From: Pseudomonadota bacterium
Lineage (GTDB): Bacteria > Pseudomonadota > Gammaproteobacteria > Acidiferrobacterales > Acidiferrobacteraceae
NCBI GenBank assembly: GCA_021795255.1
Contig: JAJYPQ010000103.1
Span: 1-10,777, forward strand
Reading direction: 5' to 3'
Length of the DNA stretch: 10,777 nucleotides
Under the pieces are notes generated by a model that saw nothing but the letters and a program-made list of their open reading frames with translations, did no database searches and was not told the DNA's origin. A program made the position numbers and the translations under genes. Positions within the stretch are counted from its first letter, which is position 1. Each line of letters starts with the position of its first letter. This document shows, one piece after another, positions 5,484 to 10,777 of the stretch.

Positions 5484-7901
5484 ATGGCGGGAAATAGAGC
5501 CGAAACGGAGTCATCCGAGAAAAATGCACCCGAGACCCTAAGTTTCGATGTCAGCGCCGGCCTAAAAAGGGTCCTCGGTCGCGAACTCATAACGGACGAT
5601 GAAGTCGCTATCTTCGAGCTGGTGAAGAACTCCTTCGACGCTGGCGCCAATACCGTCAATATTTTCTTTGGGGAGGACAGCGTCGTGGTGGCCGACAATG
5701 GCTCTGGCATGTCTTTTAACGACCTGAAGCAAAAGTGGTTGTTCGTGGCTTATTCGGCAAAGCGAGAAGACAGCGTGGAAAAGGATTTCCGGGATGTCGC
5801 TGCAGAACGGGGACACTTGGCGGGGAGCAAGGGGATCGGTCGGTTTTCTTCTGACCGGCTTGGAAAAGAAGTTATTCTTCAAAGCCGTCCTACGTCTGAG
5901 AAAACAGGCTTTGTTCACCGATTAGTAGTGGATTGGGAGCGCTTCGAGAAAGATAGCAAGGAGCATTTCGAAGCCGTGCCGGTCACCTACACCAAAACGG
6001 CAGCCTTTGAGCTCCCAGACAAACTGCAACAATTTGCCGCGAGGCTGAAGCATGGCACGGTAATAGAGGTCAAGAAATTAAGGCGTCGCTGGGATCGTCT
6101 ACGGATATTGGCGCTCAAATCATCATTAGCGAAGCTAATTAATCCATTTGGAGACAAGGGGGATGGGTTCCACATTCGCATAATAGCTCCTGCCGAAGAA
6201 TCGTTGGATAAGGTAGCCAAGGCCAAGGCCGCCAAGGCGGGGGAAGAACCTCTTGCTAGGGATATCGTCAATGGCCGGGTTGGGAACTTCATCTTTTCCG
6301 CTCTCCAGGAAAAGACCACTTTCATTAGCGTTTCGATTAAAGACAGCCAAATATTTACCTCGCTCACGGATCGCGGCGAACTGATTTACAAAATCCGAGA
6401 ACCGAACCCATACAAGCATCTGAATCGGTCGGATTTTAGATGTGATATATATTATTTGAACCAGTCAGCCAAGACGACTTTTACCAGAAGAGTGGGCCTG
6501 CCTTCCGTACAATTTGGATCAGTGTTCCTGTTTAGAAACGGGTTCCGTGTTTATCCTGTTGGTGAGGAAAACGACGATTGGTTTGGCTTTAATAGGAGAA
6601 AACAGCAAGGGTACGCCCGATTTCTTGGTACGCGCGAAGTGATCGGTCGCGTTGACGTGTACGGTTCGGACGAGGATTTCCAGGAGGCATCGAGCCGTAA
6701 TCAGGGGTTAATCGGCACCCCTGCTGTGCGGGAACTGAACAAAGCCGTAATGGAGCATTGCCTCAAGCGACTGGAAAAATACGTCGTACCGGTTTCGTGG
6801 GTGGACAAGGCGGACGGGAATACCGATGACCTTTCGCGCTTGCTTACCGACCCTGGGCGTGCCCGAGTCTCAGCCGCCGTGGCAAATCTCGTTGACAACG
6901 ATAAGATTGAGCTTTTGGAATATAGCAAGCGGCTGGTGGACCTGATCAACGAGAGATCCGGCGAATTTGAATCATCATTGGTCAACCTTAGATCGATTGC
7001 AGAAAAGACCTCAGATAAGACACTGCTGGTTAAGCTCGACGTAGCCGAAAAACGGTTTGAAGAACTTAAGAAATCGGAGGCGGCAGCACGAAAAGTTGCG
7101 GACCGCGAGCGCGAAGCCGCAGCGGCGGCGACCCGAAGGGCGGAAACGGCGGAGAGCATTGCTGAGCAAGCTAAGTCCGAAGCAGAAACGGAGCGAAGGC
7201 GTGCGCATTTCCTTGAGTCCGCAGTTAGCGTGGATACCTCGACGATCCTAAACTTGCACCATCAAGTGACAATTTACGCTGTTGATATCGCTCAACAGAT
7301 TGAAAATCTACTGTCCGACACAAACGGCAAGAAGATGGTTCCGAGAGAGCAGATGCTGAAGTCCATCGAGCAGGTGGCTTTTCTTAATCGTAAGGTTCTT
7401 GCGGTGACTAGATTTGCGGCACGCGCCAATTTCAAGCTCGATTCCGAAAAGATCGAGACCGACATGTCGAGTTTTCTCGCAGATTATATTGAGCAAATTG
7501 CCCGTGTGTCGGGAGGCGCGCGCTTACGCATCCAGGTTTACAATGAGCATTCGGGCTTGAACCTGCGCTTCAATCCGATTGACGCGTCAATCGTTGTCGA
7601 CAACCTAATCAGCAACGCGAAGCGAGCGAAGGCATCGTGGATAAAGTTTGAGCTCTCTCGGCTTGATAAGAGCGGCCTTTTGATGCGGGTTAGCGACAAT
7701 GGTCGGGGCATTACGGTCGGCACAGACAAGAGTCGTATTTTCGAGATGGGGTACACAACCACGCAAGGGTCGGGGCTCGGCCTATATCACGTCCGTCAGG
7801 TACTTGGGGAGATGGGCGGAAGCATAGAACTTGAGAATAACTCTGTTGGGAAGGGTGCATCCTTCTTAATCAAGATAGTTTCCGGGAGGAAATCCGTTTG
7901 A
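5484..7901 (+). CDS. Double GHKL-domain sensor ATPase / histidine-kinase-like protein
   Basis: An 805-residue soluble protein with two Bergerat-fold ATP sites. The N-terminal domain (about 20-400) is of the MutL/Hsp90/MORC-like type: N-box FELVKNSFDAGA (44-55, N49), DNGSGM (71-76) and GSKGIGRF (114-121). A long charged Ala/Glu/Arg-rich coiled coil (about 500-580) follows, then a helical segment with NLHHQV (590-595, H592-H593), placed where a histidine kinase has its dimerisation/phosphoacceptor helix. The C-terminal HATPase domain (about 690-805) has NLISNAK (707-713), DNGRGI (738-743) and GSGLGLYH (762-769). All ATP-site motifs look intact. The next gene encodes a receiver protein and overlaps by 4 bases, so this is probably its partner or kinase. 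There is no transmembrane segment, so the signal would be cytoplasmic, perhaps phage or DNA. The ATG at 5484 is preferred over the in-frame TTG at 5457 because a G-rich site (GTGGGGCGAG) precedes it. Confidence 0.85.
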   Translation: MAGNRAETESSEKNAPETLSFDVSAGLKRVLGRELITDDEVAIFELVKNSFDAGANTVNIFFGEDSVVVADNGSGMSFNDLKQKWLFVAYSAKREDSVEKDFRDVAAERGHLAGSKGIGRFSSDRLGKEVILQSRPTSEKTGFVHRLVVDWERFEKDSKEHFEAVPVTYTKTAAFELPDKLQQFAARLKHGTVIEVKKLRRRWDRLRILALKSSLAKLINPFGDKGDGFHIRIIAPAEESLDKVAKAKAAKAGEEPLARDIVNGRVGNFIFSALQEKTTFISVSIKDSQIFTSLTDRGELIYKIREPNPYKHLNRSDFRCDIYYLNQSAKTTFTRRVGLPSVQFGSVFLFRNGFRVYPVGEENDDWFGFNRRKQQGYARFLGTREVIGRVDVYGSDEDFQEASSRNQGLIGTPAVRELNKAVMEHCLKRLEKYVVPVSWVDKADGNTDDLSRLLTDPGRARVSAAVANLVDNDKIELLEYSKRLVDLINERSGEFESSLVNLRSIAEKTSDKTLLVKLDVAEKRFEELKKSEAAARKVADREREAAAAATRRAETAESIAEQAKSEAETERRRAHFLESAVSVDTSTILNLHHQVTIYAVDIAQQIENLLSDTNGKKMVPREQMLKSIEQVAFLNRKVLAVTRFAARANFKLDSEKIETDMSSFLADYIEQIARVSGGARLRIQVYNEHSGLNLRFNPIDASIVVDNLISNAKRAKASWIKFELSRLDKSGLLMRVSDNGRGITVGTDKSRIFEMGYTTTQGSGLGLYHVRQVLGEMGGSIELENNSVGKGASFLIKIVSGRKSV
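7884..7890 (+). promoter_or_regulatory. Ribosome binding site deciding a TTG start
   Basis: GGGAGGA (7884-7890), inside the end of the kinase-like gene, lies 7 bases before TTG at 7898. It makes that TTG the likely start of the receiver gene and places it in a TTGA overlap with the upstream stop, so the two proteins are probably made by coupled translation. Confidence 0.7.
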
Positions 7902-8866
7902 GACTTGACTTTAACGTTCTGTGGGTTGATGACCAACCCAACGGTATCGCGGCTCAGATCGCCTCGATTACGAGAAAAATGGAAGAAGGGGGCTTTTTAT
8001 TTAATCCGACGTCGTGCCGATCAGTGGAGGAAGTTGAGGGTATAATTGCGAATAACGTTTTCACCGATGAAATTGACCTGATATTGGTCGATTGGGACCT
8101 TGGGGATGGAGTTCGAGGACAGGAGGTTATCGAGAAAATCCGGGATATTATTCAATACAAGGATATTGTGTTTTATTCCGGCCTGACCGCACCGATGGAT
8201 CTTAGGAAGTTGGTTTATCAAAAGGACCTTGAAGGTATCTATTGTGCGAGCCGCGAACATTTGGTTGAGGAGGTCATGGGGGTCTTTGAATCTCTAGTGA
8301 AGAAGGTGCTCGACTTAGATCACACTCGCGGGATCGTGATGGGAGCCACAAGCGACATTGATTACATTGTGAATGAGTGCTTGACCGTTATACACGACAA
8401 ATCGGATGCTGTGGGCAAGGACGCCCTGCTCATCAAGGCTCATAGCTGTGTTAGGGAGCGGGTCAAGGACGTTACGAATAAGGCGCAGAAGCTAGGAAGC
8501 GCAACCACGCTTGCAGAATTTATGGAGGCGCATCTGATCTTCACTGCTAATGACCGACTGCGCGTGCTTGCGAAGGTATTAGAGACAAAGGCTTTCACAG
8601 CCCACCGGGAGTACAGAAAAAAAGTTATCGACTACCAAAAGGATGTGGTTCCGGACCGAAATCGGTTGGGTCACATGGTATTGGTGCCAGAAGGCAAACT
8701 CAAAGCCGTTATCGACAACAAGGGCAATCAAATTACTGTGCAGCGCACCCGCGAATTGAGACGCCTAATCCTGCAGTTCCGGACCGACTTCCGGGACTTG
8801 CTTAGTGCGCTCAAGATGCAAGGCGTGGCGACCGCCGCCGACCAGAAGTCTGGGGACGCTAAGTAA
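7898..8866 (+). CDS. Receiver-domain protein with HEPN-like C-terminal domain
   Basis: A 322-residue protein. Residues 5-130 look like a response-regulator receiver: VLWVDDQ with the acidic pair D11-D12, ILVDWDLGDG with phosphoacceptor D65, and FYSG with S94 at the Thr/Ser position. The usual conserved Lys near the fifth strand is not obvious (GIYCASRE, 113-120), so signalling may be atypical. The rest (about 150-310) is mostly helical and contains DRNRLGH, with R254-N255 and H259: the RNxxxH signature of HEPN domains, many of which are metal-independent ribonucleases in toxin-antitoxin and abortive-infection systems. There is no DNA-binding output domain. The upstream double-GHKL protein probably controls it. 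The 3' end overlaps the opposing methyltransferase by 102 bases. The receiver call is firm; the HEPN call rests on one motif plus helical context. Confidence 0.8.
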   Translation: MRLDFNVLWVDDQPNGIAAQIASITRKMEEGGFLFNPTSCRSVEEVEGIIANNVFTDEIDLILVDWDLGDGVRGQEVIEKIRDIIQYKDIVFYSGLTAPMDLRKLVYQKDLEGIYCASREHLVEEVMGVFESLVKKVLDLDHTRGIVMGATSDIDYIVNECLTVIHDKSDAVGKDALLIKAHSCVRERVKDVTNKAQKLGSATTLAEFMEAHLIFTANDRLRVLAKVLETKAFTAHREYRKKVIDYQKDVVPDRNRLGHMVLVPEGKLKAVIDNKGNQITVQRTRELRRLILQFRTDFRDLLSALKMQGVATAADQKSGDAK

Positions 8867-10120
8867 TTCAATCAGCATTTCGCCCATTGCCCTCGCAACT
8901 AAGGGGGGTACCGCATTGGCTACCTGGGTGAATCGTGGAACTTCTTTTTTTCGTAGATGCCCGCCGGTCGTGTATTTCCCCTTGAAACTAAACCAATCAG
9001 GGAAACTTTGTAATCGGGCGTTTTCCCGCACTGTCAATGTTCGTGGTTCACGATAATGTAGAAGATCATCTGGCAGGCTCGTAATGGTGGGAGCGGGACG
9101 ATCAGGGTCGAGTACCCGCAAGGCCATTTTGCTTAGCCCAAAGCGCGCACGAACCTCTTTGCTGATGCTTGTGTTCAATCGTCCCTCGGCATGACTCAAC
9201 TCGATAATTTCTTGAAAGCGATCCGTTACTTCCTTGGAATGCCGTGCCAACCGGAGGTCTGTCAGTGCCTCCACCCCGGCGCCCATGAGTTTTTGGTAAT
9301 GCGTGAGCGGCTTTGTGTATTTGATCTCCTCAAACCCTGGCGTTTCGGCGGATGGCTGCCTGCCGCCTAGCGAGATTTCCAGGTCGGAAATGGCCGTCCA
9401 TGAGGACACTGGCGCCTTGAGACGCAATGACCGCAGGAAGGAAGGCAAGCGATCCATGAGTAGGTCAAATGGATCACCCTCACATAAGCCCGGCAAAATG
9501 GCTAAAAGGAAGTATCGTGTGCGGCGTTGCGGCACTCCAAACTGCGATAAATCAATTAATCTTTCAAACACATCGTACCGGGTCGATAGCTTCTCGCGCA
9601 GCTTTTCCGAGTAATTTCTCACGCTGGCGTCGGACTCAAAATCCATGGTGAACCCGCGGACGTTCTCAATAAGGACTGCTTTGGGCTGAAGGCTATCGAC
9701 GATTCGCAGGTATGAGGCAAAGAGCTTGTTCCTGGGGTCGTCGTGTTTACGGCGTCCTGCGCAGGAAAACCCCTGGCACGGCGGACCACCAACCAGGAGA
9801 TCTATTTTTCCTTGGAGCGACTGCAATTCTTCCTTATAGTCTTTGAGAAATGTAGCGACGGCTATCGGCTCTTTCGGTAGCCAACGAGGCCAGTTGAATT
9901 TGAACTTCGAGTCCTTCGAAAGCAAATTCGTGCTGAGCGTTTCAAAAGCAAACCTATCATGCTCGATTGCGAACCGGCCTTGCAAGCCCGCTTGCATAAG
10001 TCCAAGCGACAGCCCGCCGCAACCCGCGAAGGCGTCAGCGAAGACAATTCTCCCCCCGTTGGATTTTATCACGCGGATGTCGGCCCTTATTGGGTTGCCT
10101 AGCGTAGTGTATAACGGCAT
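8765..10120 (-). CDS. DNA (cytosine-5) methyltransferase, second in the island
   Basis: A 451-residue C5-cytosine methyltransferase, clearly different from the one at 2960-4153. Motifs: I (DAFAGCGGLSLGL, 29-41), IV with catalytic Cys115 (GGPPCQGFS), VI (ENVRGF, 152-157), VIII (PQRRTRYFLLAI, 197-208), IX (LTVRENARLQSFPDWFSF) and X (QVANAVPPLVARA, with N402). The motif order is complete, so it should be active; the target is unknown. The ATG at 10120 lacks a clear ribosome binding site. A GTG at 10072 (residue 17) is an alternative that still keeps motif I, while an ATG at 10234 would run back into the EAL gene. The tail after about residue 418 is read antisense through the receiver gene. Its convergent position suggests it belongs with the kinase/receiver pair; it might alternatively serve the GIY-YIG nuclease at 1440-2210. 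Confidence 0.92.
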   Translation of the reverse strand: MPLYTTLGNPIRADIRVIKSNGGRIVFADAFAGCGGLSLGLMQAGLQGRFAIEHDRFAFETLSTNLLSKDSKFKFNWPRWLPKEPIAVATFLKDYKEELQSLQGKIDLLVGGPPCQGFSCAGRRKHDDPRNKLFASYLRIVDSLQPKAVLIENVRGFTMDFESDASVRNYSEKLREKLSTRYDVFERLIDLSQFGVPQRRTRYFLLAILPGLCEGDPFDLLMDRLPSFLRSLRLKAPVSSWTAISDLEISLGGRQPSAETPGFEEIKYTKPLTHYQKLMGAGVEALTDLRLARHSKEVTDRFQEIIELSHAEGRLNTSISKEVRARFGLSKMALRVLDPDRPAPTITSLPDDLLHYREPRTLTVRENARLQSFPDWFSFKGKYTTGGHLRKKEVPRFTQVANAVPPLVARAMGEMLIELLSVPRLLVGGGRHALHLERTKQVPEVGPELQD

Positions 10121-10191
10121 GCAGGTTTGCGCCAGGCTAGGCCTTGTCCAATATGAAATAATGGGATGGTCGCCCCTCGCGTAAAAAGCTT

Positions 10192-10777
10192 TCACTCCAA
10201 CCCCGGCCGTCCGAAATGATAGCCCTGTCCCCACAGAACACCGAGTGCGGCCACCGCAGTTGCGGTCGCAGCGCTCTCGATGCCTTCAGCAATAGTGATG
10301 ATATGGAGATCGGCGGCCATATGCGCGATGGCCTCGACCATGATATCCACGCGCCGATCCTGCCCGACCCGAGTAATGAGCGCCTGCTCGATTTTGAGAA
10401 ACGTGATGGGCAGATCCGCGAGATACAGAAAGGAGGAGTAGCCGCTCCCGAAATCATCCAGCGCCAAGCGCACACCAGCGTCCAGTAAGGGTCGTAGCGC
10501 CCGGATGACGCCGGAGTGATCGGTAATCAGTTCCCGTTCGGTGATCTCGATCACCAAAGACCGCCAGCGAGGGTCATCTTGGGGCCACGGAGTTCCGCAG
10601 ACCTCGACCGCCGCTGCCAAATGGGTCAGACGGTCAGGGGCGGCGAGCAACGCCGTCGAGACATTCACGAAGTGCAGGCGCCCCGGCAATCCTAGTGTGC
10701 GCCGAGCGCTACACCGGGCCAGGGTCTGATTTAACACGACCTCATCGATAGCGGTGATGAGGTCACAAGCGGCTGCA
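10192..10777 (-). CDS. EAL-domain cyclic-di-GMP phosphodiesterase, C-terminal part
   Basis: The gene enters from the right edge, and 194 codons up to the TGA at 10194-10192 are visible. It carries the second half of an EAL domain, which hydrolyses c-di-GMP to pGpG. Visible motifs in order: VNVS, LVIEITERELI (metal-binding Glu), LALDDFGSGYSS (DDFG), FLKIE, IAEGIES (late Glu) and GVLWGQGYHFGRP at the C-terminus. The EAL motif itself lies beyond the window. The catalytic residues that can be seen are present, except that the usual KID-type Asp is Glu (KIE). The frame stays open to the window edge, so an in-frame GTG at 10737 is not the start. It ends 71 bases before the methyltransferase start on the same strand and is probably chromosomal backbone or an unrelated neighbour at the island's right border. 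Confidence 0.9.
   Translation of the reverse strand, partial: AAACDLITAIDEVVLNQTLARCSARRTLGLPGRLHFVNVSTALLAAPDRLTHLAAAVEVCGTPWPQDDPRWRSLVIEITERELITDHSGVIRALRPLLDAGVRLALDDFGSGYSSFLYLADLPITFLKIEQALITRVGQDRRVDIMVEAIAHMAADLHIITIAEGIESAATATAVAALGVLWGQGYHFGRPGLE

Noticed and set aside
5195..5497. Plus-strand 100-codon open frame as a separate gene
   Set aside because: Begins at the point where the frameshifted ATPase resumes (MSADQL) and has no other recognisable content; treated as remnant.
10121..10234. Longer N-terminus for the second methyltransferase from ATG at 10234
   Set aside because: Would read into the end of the EAL gene and add residues with no family counterpart; ATG at 10120 is closer to the normal distance from motif I.
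1..10777. CRISPR array, tRNA or rRNA gene
   Set aside because: No regularly spaced repeats and no tRNA- or rRNA-like sequence was seen on either strand.

Overview
The window looks like accessory DNA from a proteobacterium (a beta- or gammaproteobacterium is my guess; no marker gene fixes it). The bulk is moderately GC-rich. The edges hold an IS3-family insertion sequence (left) and the C-terminal half of an EAL-domain c-di-GMP phosphodiesterase gene (right). Everything between them is nucleic-acid modification, cleavage or signalling, as expected of a defence island.

Layout. 1-289: end of an IS3-family element with the N-terminus of its OrfA (minus strand). 456-932: a small ADP-ribosyltransferase-like protein with an R / S-T-T / E-x-E residue pattern. 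933-1439: no convincing gene. 1440-2210: a GIY-YIG endonuclease with a strong ribosome binding site and a palindrome upstream. 2305-4947: a compact restriction-modification operon containing a ribbon-helix-helix regulator with a promoter/inverted-repeat control region, a Vsr-type mismatch endonuclease, a C5-cytosine methyltransferase and an Eco29kI-family GIY-YIG restriction endonuclease. 4953 to about 5231: a frameshifted remnant of a MutL/MORC-like GHKL ATPase that was probably the last gene of that operon. 5232-5483: nothing recognisable.

5484-8866 is a second module: an 805-residue protein with two separate GHKL (Bergerat) ATP-binding domains, a coiled coil and a His-His motif, translationally coupled (4-nt overlap) to a receiver-domain protein. 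The receiver protein's helical C-terminus carries RNRLGH, matching the RNxxxH signature of HEPN ribonucleases. Facing it on the minus strand is a second C5-cytosine methyltransferase (8765-10120), whose last ~33 codons are read antisense through the 3' end of the receiver gene (102-bp tail-to-tail overlap).

How the parts may work together (inference): the first module is a conventional type II system. Its methyltransferase protects, its Eco29kI-like nuclease cuts (CCGCGG is the family prototype's site), Vsr repairs T:G mismatches from deaminated 5-methylcytosine, and the RHH protein tunes expression. The second module has a methyltransferase but no adjacent nuclease. Instead it has an ATPase/kinase-like sensor coupled to a receiver-HEPN candidate effector, which suggests a signal-controlled, possibly RNA-cutting defence system linked to DNA methylation. 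This is the part of the window most likely to be undescribed.
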